From Amyelois transitella (lineage: Eukaryota > Arthropoda > Insecta > Lepidoptera > Pyralidae), in contig NC_083536.1 of the NCBI RefSeq assembly GCF_032362555.1, forward strand, positions 9,114,001 through 9,178,000: a stretch of 64,000 bases of DNA, given 5' to 3'. The notes below the pieces were generated by a model. It made no database searches and had not been told where the DNA came from. It saw only the letters and a program-made list of their open reading frames with translations. The first letter of the stretch is position 1. Each line of letters opens with the position of its first letter. Below, piece after piece: positions 31,784 to 42,236 of this stretch. The translations under genes and the position numbers were made by a program.

Positions 31784-32007
31784 TGTTGGCAGTAATACTG
31801 GAGTTGGCCGGCTTGAAAATTCCTGAAGTCAGGATCGCCTCCGTTTGTCACGGGATTTTCCTCTCCATGCAGGTGATGCGGCTCGTTTTGACGTTCGTCT
31901 GTCATTTGTTTTTTCAGCACGTCCCGAGCGGCCACGAAATGACTGCGAAGCATTTGACATGCCCTGATGTTCGCGTTCTTGCGCAGAACGGTATTCATAA
32001 TGTTCAT
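29953..32007 (-). CDS. DIRS RT-RNase H-MT-like polyprotein
   Basis: 684 residues from ATG 32007, overlapping gag by 179 nt. RT: STLFLVPKSDGSSRPIFNLK, LVKIDLSQAYFHVPV, CLPFGLSSAPKVFA and LLVYLDDYLLAHRD (YLDD). RNase H: HFLTTDASDIAWGAKL, HSNQKELLTILKVL and LIQSDNRTVVAYL. The C-terminal ~150 residues (WGIPSIDLFASQIAHVVPDY, WVFPPPCLVPRVL, IVVPRWEQVFW) match the region that in DIRS elements is related to adenine methyltransferases. No stop or frameshift. Confidence 0.88.
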   Translation of the reverse strand: MNIMNTVLRKNANIRACQMLRSHFVAARDVLKKQMTDERQNEPHHLHGEENPVTNGGDPDFRNFQAGQLQYYCQQWRDMNAPAYILKIIQGYLIPFVRKPPLIVPEQGTALQIPYSPEMSKVIQNLKHQGVLEMAVRSPSFLSTLFLVPKSDGSSRPIFNLKRLNQYVHMQHFRLINIHSVPDFLQNEDWLVKIDLSQAYFHVPVAERHRCFLRLLFKGELLQMTCLPFGLSSAPKVFATITNWIAQILREKGIRLLVYLDDYLLAHRDRNILEDQALTVIKMLERLGWKVNMEKSIVTPQRQIEYLGILWDPLGNQKALPDKKIQKIVSVVKTLLGAKKIGLKQLQSLIGMLNFASFVVPRGRLHYRHLQLLLNSVVSKKGKSFFQITWEAKNELAWWLENCHTKSLLRVPAPTHFLTTDASDIAWGAKLNNKELTGNWTTSEKMLHSNQKELLTILKVLQQGHRLQLANTSLLIQSDNRTVVAYLRNEGGTRSMPLLDLTFQIFSLLDSYQAHLRIYHLPGMYNSEADHLSRQRRPPQWHLLPIATQVVFEKWGIPSIDLFASQIAHVVPDYVSIDLWDRQAVYHDALSRNWNYQLAWVFPPPCLVPRVLLHMNQAKGIFLIVVPRWEQVFWRTDLEKRAVAPPHTISELHEVLIDATTNRPPPNIKSIILEVWKCGGGPVT

Positions 32008-33109
32008 CTTGGGCAGATGAATATTTTCTATAACTACCCCCTTGCGCAGGTGGGCGATATTTTGTATTATGGCCTTGCGCAGGCTTGTTTCTAGACCCCT
32101 GTGCGGGATGACGACATATATTATGTGGACCTGCTTGCACAGAAGGTTTGTTGGCTTTCGGCTTCATCCAGAAAATTTTCCTTATTCCGCCATATTTGTC
32201 CAACACTGATGTAAACGTCTGCTCTTCAAATAAATGGGAACAAGATGGTGGAATCTTCCTCAGAGCTGTTTTAACTAAGGGATCTTTAACGTACTTTAAA
32301 ATGGAGTCGCGCCTTTGTTGGATCGTGTCAGCTCTATGTCCACATACTAACTGCATAGCGTCTGAAGACACCTTGTGAAAATCACCTTTCAAGAAAATAT
32401 CTTCCATCTTGTTCTTTATGTCTAAATAAGTTATCATTTCCGATTCCTGGGACCACTTAAGAAAATCTCGTATGCCACATTCCAGAGTTTCTTTTTGTTT
32501 TAGTAATGTATATGTTAGGGTAGCATAACTTTTTTCAATGAAGGAATAACTTTTAGCCGTGTCAAATGATTTAATTTCATCATTTACTTCTAATTCAATA
32601 AATCCCGGGGAGTGACTATAAGTTTTCTGAACCTCAGAGTAACGGACGTCACTCCAAGTAGAGTCACCAAAACGTTGAAGACTATTTATTGCGGTGATAT
32701 ATTCAGCGGAAGCTTTTGCAATAGTTGGTTCTTTAAGACTAGTGTCTAAACAAATGCTAAAACTTTGTTCATTTGTAACCTTAATAGGAGACACCGCACT
32801 GGGAGACGTAATATTTATCGCTGGACTGAATAAATCACCACTAATATTAGCTTCAATAAAATTATCGTTCTCTAAAGCAACATAATTTGGGGTAGATTGA
32901 CATTGTTGATGGAAAACTTGATTACGTAATTCACTTACTTCTTTTGATAGCTTTTTAAGCAGCCTGGTTGATCTCCTGTCTTTTTTATACTTCTTACGAT
33001 TCCGTCTCTTGGATGATGAATCCGAATCACTGCTTGATGAACTATTGCTGGAACTATCACTTTTTCGGTTATCGTTCTCACCATCGTCTTTACTATTAGC
33101 ATTATTCAT
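31829..33109 (-). CDS. DIRS Gag
   Basis: 426 residues from ATG 33109. The N-terminus is Ser/Asp-rich then Lys/Arg-rich (SSKRRNRKKYKKDRRSTRL). The middle is helical (KSYSFIEKSYATLTYTLLKQ, LDIKNKMEDIFLKGDFHKVS). The C-terminus has short PAQG-containing repeats (RHPAQGSRNKPAQGHNTKYR) and RS-rich basic sequence, with no zinc knuckle. By position and style this is the nucleocapsid-like protein of DIRS. It overlaps the RT ORF start. Confidence 0.75.
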   Translation of the reverse strand: MNNANSKDDGENDNRKSDSSSNSSSSSDSDSSSKRRNRKKYKKDRRSTRLLKKLSKEVSELRNQVFHQQCQSTPNYVALENDNFIEANISGDLFSPAINITSPSAVSPIKVTNEQSFSICLDTSLKEPTIAKASAEYITAINSLQRFGDSTWSDVRYSEVQKTYSHSPGFIELEVNDEIKSFDTAKSYSFIEKSYATLTYTLLKQKETLECGIRDFLKWSQESEMITYLDIKNKMEDIFLKGDFHKVSSDAMQLVCGHRADTIQQRRDSILKYVKDPLVKTALRKIPPSCSHLFEEQTFTSVLDKYGGIRKIFWMKPKANKPSVQAGPHNICRHPAQGSRNKPAQGHNTKYRPPAQGGSYRKYSSAQDEHYEYRSAQEREHQGMSNASQSFRGRSGRAEKTNDRRTSKRAASPAWRGKSRDKRRRS

Positions 33110-33504
33110 GTTAAATCTACAATTCACAATAAAAATATAAATCGGTAGCCGGTAGTATTAAAAAATCGTATTATCGTAAAAGCATCAAATAGTAATAAAA
33201 GGTAGCCGCAGGAAAAATATTATTCTACCCTTTTGCCAGAGGGTAAAAAAGTACCTGTTTACAAATACCTTTTGTAGTCTTCTTACATAAAACTTAGTAA
33301 GAAAATATAAATTACCTGAACGAAGCAGCAGCTCAAGCAAACATTAATAATAAAAATTTGGTAGGTATCTTACCAAAATTCCAGTAATTATGAAATTGTT
33401 TTTTTTTTTTTTTTTTACGACTACGTATCTGTACGAAAAAATATCTGAAAATTATTTCTTTGACTTACAAAGAATACAACCGTCTTGGACGGGGAAACAG
33501 ACGC
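33110..33504. other. DIRS 5' leader
   Basis: Non-coding sequence between gag and the right inverted repeat, including a run of 18 T at about 33401-33418. Confidence 0.5.
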
Positions 33505-33652
33505 CAATGAGGCAAGAGCCACGCACAACCTAATACGTGGCCTGCCTGTGGCGGTGGGAAAGGAGGGGGTAAATATCGGTAAATCAAGCCGGAAACACGA
33601 CAGAATACGGAAACGGAAGTGCCACTCTCATTTATTTATAGGCTTCGAATAG
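33505..33652 (-). repeat. DIRS inverted terminal repeat, right
   Basis: Inverted copy of 28408-28555. Lies at the 5' end of the element, upstream of gag, and probably contains promoter sequence. Confidence 0.88.
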
Positions 33653-35745
33653 CGTACAGTGTTTAATGAGCAATTATTACTGGAAAGGGAAGACAATGAA
33701 CGTGAATATGAATTGATGCGAAATAAAAATCTAAAGCTCGAACAACATCTTGCTGAGAGTCTTAATAATTGTGATGACTTAACCGGGCAGCTTAACCGAC
33801 TTAATTTAGTGGTAGATTCTTTCCGCCAATGCAGTATTACGTATGAGCAGACACTCAGACGTGTTACTGAATTAGAAAGGGAGCTGAGTGAGGCATATGA
33901 GCTGATAAATAGACACGAGCAAGATGCCCAGTCGCATCAGTCAAAGGAGGTGTCCAGCCTCTTTGATGAGCTCATTGAAAGTAGACTTATGTCACCCTCA
34001 GTTGATTCCTCAATTATTGATCTCACTAGTGACACTTCTTATGATAATATGTATAAAAACAAACCAAAACTTGATATGAGCCATAATAAATTTAAAAAAT
34101 ACCTAAAACTCTCTAAAAAAATTAGGAAATGTAAATATCAATTAAAAAATAATAACATAAAGAAATCATGCTTAATAAAAAGCAGTTCATTGAACTGTAG
34201 GTTACATAGGGAAATCAGCTCTTGCAATCAAAAAATGGTAGAAAATCAAGAGGCATGTGAGGTTGTTAGAATCAGATTGGAGACTCATGTCATAAAATTA
34301 CAGGATGACTATTCTAAACTGTTTAATAAATATGATAAACAAAGACAGCAAAATACTGAGCATCTGTTGGCTGTAGAAAAGTTGATTCATGACAGTACAT
34401 ATAACCAGGAGACTCTTGAATTCTTATCAAAAGAATGTACCTGCGGGCAATTCAACAAGCCCGATATCAATGATTCTACCTTGCTTTCACCCACTCCCAG
34501 TGCCGGTAATTTGCTTGATACTTATTCCAACTCTGAACCCTGTAAACCTCATTATAATTATAATACAGTGCTATTTTCAGACGGTATTGGTAGCAATATG
34601 GGTAAATATTTTTGTGATACCCTAAATCAGTCTTTTATAAATTACTGCATGCCAAATGCATCTTTTACCCAAATTATTGAGAGAATTAATAATGTAAATT
34701 TAAATAATAAATCCACCATAGTAATATTTATTGGTGATAGTTTTAAAATTGGCAGGAAAGATATAATTAACTGTTTTGAATCTTTGAATAAATTAAAAGT
34801 TAACCAAATAATTTTGTGTGCTATTCCATATATGAGTTGCCAGTCTCCAAAACTTAATAAAAACATTCACCTACTCAATAATTTTATGCATTCGTTGACA
34901 TGTCGTCACAGTGACAAATTTGTGTTTTTTGACACAAACAATTTCATAGGTGATTGTTTTAAGACCAATGATAGAATATTTCTATCCAGATACCATAAGA
35001 ACAAAATTGCTACATTGGTAGCTAGTAATATTAATTTTTGGACGAGTTTACATTGGAAGCAAAATATTAATTATAAGTTGACTACAGAATTGCCAACTCT
35101 GTGTGATGGTAACTCTGTTGACTTGACAGTTAATTTAAACTGCACACTCAGACAACGGGAAACCCTCGAGGGTTAAGAATTATCCATCAAAATATACAAG
35201 GTCTTCCCGGCAAAGAATTAGAAGTACAACTAGTTTTAGAAGAATTAAATGTGGACATTTTATGTTTGACTGAGCATTGGCTCATGGAGGGGGAGATGAT
35301 GTTCAGCCTAAACAATTATAATATTGTGAGCTGCTTAAACAGAAAGTCTGCAATTAGAGGTGGGTCTATGATATTTATCAAATGCGGTCTTCGCTGTAAA
35401 GAGCGAACAGACATAACCAGACTTTCGGTTGAGCGGTCTGCCGTAGTGACCTGTGCCGAGCTAGATCATCATATAATTGTTTGTGTGTACAGTCCCCAAA
35501 ACAGTGAATTTAAACAATTTTTAAAAATAATGGATCAAGGTTACATGTTACCTCAAAATGTAATAAAAAATTAATTATTTGTGGTGATTTTAACATTGAC
35601 ATTTTAGTTAAATCAACTGCTAGTATACAATTTATTAATTTGTTTAAATCTTATAATTTAGAGTATATTTTTTTTGAACCAACCCGAATAACATCTACAT
35701 CTGCCAAGTGTCTGGATAATTTTTTTTGTAATAATCTTTATATAC

Positions 35746-35924
35746 ATACATACATATGGTCACGTCTATATCCCTTGTGGGGGTAGACAGAGCCAACAGT
35801 CTTGAAAAGACTGAATGGCCACGTTCAGCTATTTGGCTTAACGATAGAATTGAGATTCAACTAGTGACAGGTTGCTAGCCCATCGCCTAAAAAAGAATCC
35901 CAAGTTTGTAAGCCTATCCCTTTA
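35746..35924 (-). mobile_element. SINE with RTE-like tail
   Basis: 179 bp inside a perfect 11-bp TSD tctttatatac (35735-35745, 35925-35935). On the minus strand it ends in ...gggatatagacgtgacc then (ATGT)n. The core hairpin is cagtcttttcaagactg. The last 50 nt resemble the end of the RTE element at 18690-21984 (ctctg-ctacccc, cgtga, tatgtatgtatg), so that RTE or a relative probably mobilises it. Confidence 0.85.
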
Positions 35925-38112
35925 TCTTTATATACGTACGGAAATCAATTATTCACAAATTGCCCTCGGATCACACCGGTCAATATGTTACCTTTGAGAA
36001 AGAGTCCTTAAACAATTTAAATAATGATAAAATTATGTGTAGAACTCTTTCTTCCAAAAACATAAGAAAATTTAAAATAAACATTGCAAATCAATTAAAT
36101 ACTTTAACATATTCTGGAAATAATCCTAATGAACATTATAACAATTTATTTAATATGATTTCTGCTGAATACTCAAAAAGGTTCAAGCAGAAACAAGTCA
36201 ATATTCGTAATAGATTACAGTTCAGTGAATGGGCTACATTAGGTATTCACAAGAGTAGGAATAAGTTATATGACTTATATGCCCAGAAACAATACAATTT
36301 TGACCCTAGTTTTGTAGAATATGTCAAAAAATATTCAAAATTATTTAAAAAAGTTTGCAGGCAAGCCAAGTCTTTTCACATAAGTAGTAAAATAAACAAC
36401 GCACCAACCAGATCACCTCCAGAAACATGGAACATTATTAATAAAGGATCTGGCAAAATCAAAGATAGAGACAGTATTAAACAAATATCATCCGGTAACA
36501 AAAGTATTTCTGAAACTCAGGACATAGTAAATGCTTTTGATAATTTCTTTGCAAAAATCCCTGTGGAGCTAACTTCTGACGTTGACTCTTGTCCATTGTG
36601 CGCTGAAACCCTAGTTAATAATAACACAACTCCCATAAAATCTGTCTTTAAATTTAAATATGTTAACTCTGATAATATATTAAAGGCGTTCAAACAACTT
36701 AATTTGAAAAAGTCTGAAGACCATTGGGGTATGTCTGTTAGTATCATAAGTCAAATCATAGATATTATTGCATCTGATCTAGCTTTTATATTTAATGAAT
36801 GTATTGATGAGGGTATTTTCCCAAATTTAATGAAATGTAGCAAATTAATACCTTTATTCAAAAAAGGGGAGAAAACAGTCCTTGGCAATTATAGACCTAT
36901 TTCTATATTGCCAGTTTTGAGCAAGGTGTTTGAGAAGATGATGCTTAATCAAATGCAACAATATTTTAAAATCAATAACATTTTCCATTCCCAACAATAT
37001 GGGTTCACTGCCGGGAAGTCCACCACTGATGCGGGAGTAGCACTTGTTACTCAAATCTATGACGCGTGGGAGAGTTCACAGGATTCAGTTGGAGTCTTTT
37101 GCGATCTCTCTAAAGCATTTGATTGCGTAGATCATCAGACACTTTTGCGTAAACTTCGTCAATATGGGTTTGACCACAAATCAACTAAACTAATGGCATC
37201 CTATTTGACTGATAGGCTTCAAACTGTAGATATTAATGGAGTAAAGTCAAGCGGATCAAGCGTCTCAGTGGGTGTTCCTCAGGGCTAAATTTTAGGACCA
37301 TTCCTCTTCTTGGTATATGTCAATGACCTGCCTTTTATGGTGGAAAAACAGGCGGGTATAGTGCTGTTTGCCGATGACACTTCTTTAATAATTAAATTAG
37401 ATCGCCATAGCGAAAATGTAAGTTCGGTTAATAATATACTGACGGCCATATCTATGTGGCTCTCAACCAACAATCTGCTTTTAAATGCTAATAAGACCCA
37501 ATGCATTAAATTTACCCTTCCAAACGTAAGGCAGGCCAATACTGACATAATACTGGAAGGCCAGAAATTAGAATTTGTTGAAAATACAAAGTTTTTAGGA
37601 ATTATAATTGATGCAAAGCTACAGTGGGGTGCTCATATTTCTAAACTATCCAATAGACTTAGCTTTGCCGCTTATGCTGTTAGGAGGATCCGACAATTGA
37701 CAGATGTAGCTACAGCTAGGCTTGTTTATTTCAGCTATTTTCATAGCTTGTTATATTATGGTTTATTTTTATGGGGTAGCGCGGCTGATATACAAACTAT
37801 TTTTATAATTCAGAAAAGGGCCGTTCGCGCAATTTACGGCTTAGGACCAAAAGACTCGTAAAGACAACTCTTTAAGAAAATAAACATACCTACAGTAGCG
37901 TCCCAGTACATTTTTGATCTTATAATGTATGTTAGGAAAAATACCTCTTTTTTCAAAAAGTTAGTGCCACAACTGATAGAAATTTACGTAATAAACATAA
38001 ATCCGGCTGGCGGGTTTGGCGAGAACTTTTGCTTTAGTTCGTCAAACTAAATACACCCTTATATTAATGGTTAGTTTGTAAGAACCATATATATATATTG
38101 TGTTTATTTATT

Positions 38113-41054
38113 ATGCAGCAACAGCAACATTCAATTAACAATAATGACTCCTTATGCACTGCAGAGGACTCTGGTTCCTCCAGTTTTGCCTCTCATGGCT
38201 CTTCAGGGACACTGGGAGAATTTGTCAGGGACGCCTTCCACCGCTTTTCTCAAAATTTCAATGTGTGCCACATAAATGCACAGAGCATTCCCGCTCATTA
38301 CTCTGACCTCGTTGAAGCTTTTTCTTTTAATGAACTGAGTGCAGTACTTGTCTCAGAAACCTGGTTTAAGCCTAGTCTACCTTCTACTAGCTACTCGCTG
38401 CCTGGATTCGTACTGATACGAAATGATCGTGTTGATAAGGGGTCGGGAGGTGTTGCTATATATTTGCGTAGTGACATTCCTTACCGCGTAATCTCCATGT
38501 CACCTTCTGAATATTCAGCTTTAATGGAGTATATCTTGTTAGAGGTCACAGTTAAGGGTTGTAAATCTATTCTTGGCATCTTTTATTCCCCTTCTTTAAA
38601 GATAGATTATTTTTCTACCTTTGAGTCGCTTCTGGAATCGGTTTGTTCAGACTATGCACATCATCTGATCCTTGGGGATTTTAACACGTGCCTTTTGAAG
38701 GGAAATTCTAGAACTTCTAAATTACTAAATATTGTCAAGTCGGTTAATTTTTCTATTCTCCCATCTGGGCCAACACACTTCAAAGAACATGGACCTACCT
38801 TGCTTGACTTGATAATAACTTCCTCAGAAAAGCTTGTCGCCAGTCATGGTCAAATACCGGCCCCGGGATTTTCTCATCATGACTTAATTTATGTCTCTTA
38901 CAAGCTTAGAGTTCCCAAAATAAAGCCTAAAATCCTCCAACTGCGTTGCTTCTCAAAAATAGACCACAGGGCCTTAATAACTGACGCCTCTAAAATTGAC
39001 TGGTCTCCGGTGACTGCAGCGAATACAGTGGATGAGAAAATTTCTCTGTTTAATAATAAAATCTTGGCTCTGTATGATGCGCATGCTCCAGTGAGAGCAG
39101 TCAAAATAAAGCGTCCTCCCGCACCGTGGATAACTAATGCAGTTCGTATAGCCATGAGACGACGGAACAATGCTTTTCGTAGATTTAAACGGGAACGCAG
39201 TAGTGAAAATTGGTTATTGTATAAAGCTGCAAGGAATCGATGCAACCAATTTTGTAGAAACGCTAAACGCCGCTATTTCACTGAACACATCGAAAATGTT
39301 TCTTCTGCTAATCTCTGGAAATTTCTCAATTCTCAGGGCATAGGCAAAATAAAAAATGAATCTTCAAAAATACCTTTTTCCTTGAATGCTCTCAACAATC
39401 ATTTTACAACTGTCCCACTCTTGGATCGCACAGTTAAAAACTGTACTATTTCTTATATTTTAGATTTGCCTGTCCTGATGGTAGTTTATTCGAATTTTCC
39501 ACAGTCACCGAGGACGATGTCTCAAAAACCATCCGATCCATAACTTCTAATGCTGTTGGGCCAGATGAAATTAGTCGCGTGATGTTGATCCCAATTCTCA
39601 GCTTTATTCTCCCTGTCATCACGCACATTATAAATACCAGCTTCATAGAACATCGTTTTCCTACCTCATGGCTTAATGCTTTTGTTCGTCCTCTCCCCAA
39701 GATTCCTGATCCTATCCGTTTAAATGATGTGCGTCCCATTTCCATCCTTCCCTTTCTGTCTAAAATCCTCGAAGCATCTGTCTTTAATCAGTTTTTAAAA
39801 CACTTGATTGACAACAATCTTCTCAATCGATATCAGTCTGGTTTTAGGCCCGGACACAGTACAACTACTGCACTGCTTCGTGTTACTGATGACATAAGAA
39901 AGGGGATGGAAAACCAAAAAGTTACCATATTGGTGTTAATTGATTTTAGTAACGCGTTTAATACTGTCGATATTGATATTTTATTAACTATTCTAACCCG
40001 TTGCAACGTATCCCCTTCAGTGATTGATTGGTTCTCGAGTTATCTTCGCGGTCGTCGGCAGCGGGTTCGCAACGGTGCGGAGACATCCGACTGGTGTGAT
40101 CTGAAAGCCGGCGTACCGCAAGGCGGCATTTTATCTCCTATCCTTTTTTCTATTTTTATTAATCTTCTCTCGTCTCATATAACATGCTCTTATCATTTTT
40201 ATGCAGATGACTTGCAGCTTTATACACATACTAATATAGACGACATAGATAGTTCAATTTCCATATTAAATCACAATTTAAACACTATACTAGGGTGGTC
40301 TAAAAACTTTGGGATTCACGTTAATGTAAAAAAGTGTCAGGCGGTTGTAGTGGGAAGTGCCTATCAAATAAATAATTTAGACCTCAATAGTACGCCGCCT
40401 CTGATGTTCGACAGCACTCCGATACCTTTTAGTCCGACTGTCAAAGACCTCGGTCTTCTTATTGATTCATACCTTTGCTGGAACCCATATGTCGTTGAGC
40501 TCAGTCGAAAGGTCTACGGGTCCCTACATTACCTGCAACGTCTTAAACATTTTCTTCCCGTCAAAACTAAGGTAATGCTGGCGCAAACACTTGTTATACC
40601 CATTATTGATTATGCTGATGTGTGTTGTTTGGATCTAACTGAAGAACAACTTAATAAGCTTGAACGTCTTCTCAATAACTGCATCAGATTTATTTTCTGT
40701 CTTCGTAAGTATGACCATGTCTCTGAATTCCGTTCTCAGCTTAAGTGGCTGCCCATCCGACAACGTAGGAATCTTCATATTCTTTGTCAACTTTATAATA
40801 TTCTTAATAATCCCCTAGCTCCAGATTATCTTAGATCCGAATTTCAACTTTTAAATTCCACCCATGAAAGAATCCTACGTTCCTCTAACAGGTTGACCCT
40901 TGCAACACCTTTTCACCGTACAGGTTTCTATTCAAATTCTTTCGCTGCTACAGCTGTCAGACTTTGGAATGCACTTCCCGATTCCGTTCAAGCTTCTCTG
41001 AGCCGCGCCAGTTTTAAGTCGCACGTGGTCCAGTTGTTTCTGACTCAGTCATGA
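38113..41054 (+). pseudogene. LINE E EN-RT polyprotein, one frameshift
   Basis: ATG 38113. EN: VCHINAQSIPAHYS, VLVSETWFKP (E), GSGGVAIYLRSD, GIFYSPS, LILGDFNTCLL, LLDLIITSS and FSHHDLIYV (SHH for SDH). The linker carries DAHAPVRAVKIKRPPAPW. A one-base shift near 39472 (cctgtcctgatgg) moves reading to the frame with VTEDDVSKTIRSI and AVGPDEIS. RT: LPKIPDPIRLNDVRPISILP, VLIDFSNAFNTVD, AGVPQGGILSPILF and YHFYADDLQLYTH (YADD). The C-terminus RSSNRLTLATPFHRTGFYSN is typical. Otherwise open throughout, about 980 residues. Confidence 0.85.
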
Positions 41055-41270
41055 GAGAGTAAATAATCTCTGTATGTAATCTGCTGCAAATATATATATG
41101 TATATATATATTTATATATGTATGTATGTGTAGTGTAGTTTATGGGTATATATATGTATATATTAAGTATAGGTTTATAGTATAAATGGTATAGTAAGTA
41201 TGTTTATTATAAATTTTTATTATCACCCACACAAAGGTTCTCTGCTTAACCCAATGGTAGACTGTTAGAT

Positions 41271-41285
41271 AATGCTATTAGCATT
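41271..41285 (+). other. Conserved 3' UTR stem-loop of LINE E
   Basis: aatgctattagcatt forms a 6-bp stem with a 3-nt loop, followed by aagtccgcc and then the AAAT tail. The copy at 60856-61164 keeps the arms with a changed loop (aatgcttctagcatt). Likely the RT recognition element; inferred. Confidence 0.55.
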
Positions 41286-41611
41286 AAGTCCGCCTATTGT
41301 ACTTTACAAATTGTAATTGTTACAATAAAGAATAAATAAATAAATAAATAAATAAATTAGTCATGCCGTTTCATAGGCTTAGCAAAGTCAGTAAATCATT
41401 TATGGGGAACTGTATACGATTTTATAATAGGTTGCCGGAGTCTGTTCTTGATATGCCCAACCGAAAATTCAAAGACTATGTAAAGAAAGTACTTTGTGAG
41501 AAGGCTTATTATAGGACTGATGATTGCCTTAATGATAAAAGCATCTGGGTCGAGCTTGGCACAGGAACCTCGTAATTAATTGTAGTTTGATTTGAACTTA
41601 AATCAAAATTT

Positions 41612-41727
41612 CAGTACACTCTGTACATAAATCTTTTTAAAATTGGCAGTCCATACAGTATATATTTATATATATATATATATTATGGACTGCCAATTTT
41701 AAAAAGATTTATGTACAGAGTGTACTG
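41612..41727. repeat. 44-bp-arm palindrome in D1 3' UTR
   Basis: Left arm 41612-41655 and right arm 41684-41727 are exact reverse complements, separated by a 28-bp AT-rich loop. D2 and D3 have only one arm, so the inverted copy is specific to D1. Confidence 0.85.
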
Positions 41728-42001
41728 AAATTTACTATATATATTTCTTTTTTCAATATTAAATCTCATAAATATATAAAATTAAACAATGTATTCTCTC
41801 GTCCACATTCTATTCTAAGTATAATTTAATATTGTGAAGTTGACGTTGTTGAAGAAAATGCTGCAGTGCAGTTTGTTACCGCTTCTTCTGCACTGACGCC
41901 TTGGAAGCGACAATTATTAAGCGATATATAGTATCCTATAATAATGAATAAAAAATTTTAATTTTGAATTTTTACCAGTTTCCTTTTATATAACATTCCA
42001 G

Positions 42002-42118
42002 TGTGAGGTTCGCGTGTAGGGTGGCTAAGTGATACAACGAGTGTTGAGTTAATACTGACATTTATTCAATAGCCTCATCTTATAAATAGGTTACATTCAT
42101 AATCTTAGCTCCACTACA
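42002..42118 (-). repeat. 3' LTR of element C
   Basis: 117 bp. The adjoining internal bases (minus strand gggaaggaga, 42119-42128) are the polypurine tract. Confidence 0.9.
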
Positions 42119-42236
42119 TCTCCTTCCCAAGGAGAAATTAAAATAAAAAAATAAGATTTATTTTAATTTTAAGGTTACATAAAGATTAAATTCATGTAAA
42201 ATTTTATATATGGTTATTATTTGATACACATAACAG

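Larger units (their letters stand above)
28365..33664 (-). mobile_element. DIRS-type tyrosine-recombinase retrotransposon
   Basis: 5.3 kb. Gag, RT-RNase H and tyrosine recombinase are all open. Terminal inverted repeats of 148 bp lie at 28408-28555 and 33505-33652. The left end is extended by a 43-nt unique stretch and the right end by 12 nt. An internal complementary region near 28588-28689 is complementary to both outer ends. There is no TSD beyond AAT, which flanks both ends (28362-28364, 33665-33667) and also joins the two arms of the internal region (28647-28649). It looks complete and possibly active. Confidence 0.92.
28272..35176 (+). pseudogene. D1 ORF1: coiled coil + SGNH esterase, split by DIRS
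   Basis: ATG 28272; 31 codons (MSSSTRAVTARQLEMQ...) end at AAT 28364, where the DIRS element begins. The same frame resumes at 33668 and runs to 35176, about 533 residues in all. Residues 10-130 form a long coiled coil (LEREDNEREYELMRNKNLKL, ELERELSEAYELINRHEQD). The C-terminal third resembles an SGNH/GDSL-type esterase as found in CR1-clade ORF1: SDGIGSNMG, STIVIFIGDSFKIG and NKIATLVASNI. ORF1 proteins of this sort package LINE RNA. Only the DIRS insertion interrupts it. Confidence 0.78.
38003..41351 (+). mobile_element. LINE E (CR1/Jockey-type), inserted in D1
   Basis: 5' UTR from ccggctggcgggtttggc, then one long coding region with a single frameshift, then a 3' UTR with TA-rich stretches, a stem-loop and an (AAAT)n tail. 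D1's reading resumes at ttagtcatgcc exactly as in D3 (60405), so the ends are well fixed. The TSD is ataaat but hidden by the tail. No ORF1 is present. A truncated relative is at 60856-61164. Confidence 0.82.
35177..41575 (+). pseudogene. D1 ORF2: EN-RT, with SINE and LINE E inside
   Basis: Begins right after the ORF1 stop: RIIHQNIQGLPGKE, CLTEHWLME (E), GGSMIFIK and CVYSPQ. A frameshift lies near 35555, then IICGDFNIDILVK. The SINE interrupts at 35746-35924, after which PSDHTGQYVTFE completes the EN. RT: LIPLFKKGEKTVLGNYRPIS, GVFCDLSKAFDCVDH, VSVGVPQG then TAA (37286-37288) where Ser is expected, ILGPFLFLVYVNDL and VLFADDTSLI (FADD). After KDS there is a stop at 37859-37861. LINE E splits the end; the last 70 residues (KVSKSFMGNCIRFYNRLPES) are at 41363-41575. 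Dead copy. Confidence 0.8.
27933..41966 (+). mobile_element. CR1-like LINE D1, host of three insertions
   Basis: 5' UTR, ORF1 (coiled coil + esterase) and ORF2 (EN-RT), with a 3' UTR ending in TTTTGAATT-type tail. Candidate 8-bp TSD aattttta at 27925-27932 and 41967-41974, although the AT-rich tail makes this less secure. It is interrupted by a DIRS element, a SINE and LINE E; in each case D1's reading frame resumes on the far side. D2 (44003-44990) and D3 (49860-61257) are relatives with the same tail. One premature stop and one frameshift in ORF2. Confidence 0.82.
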
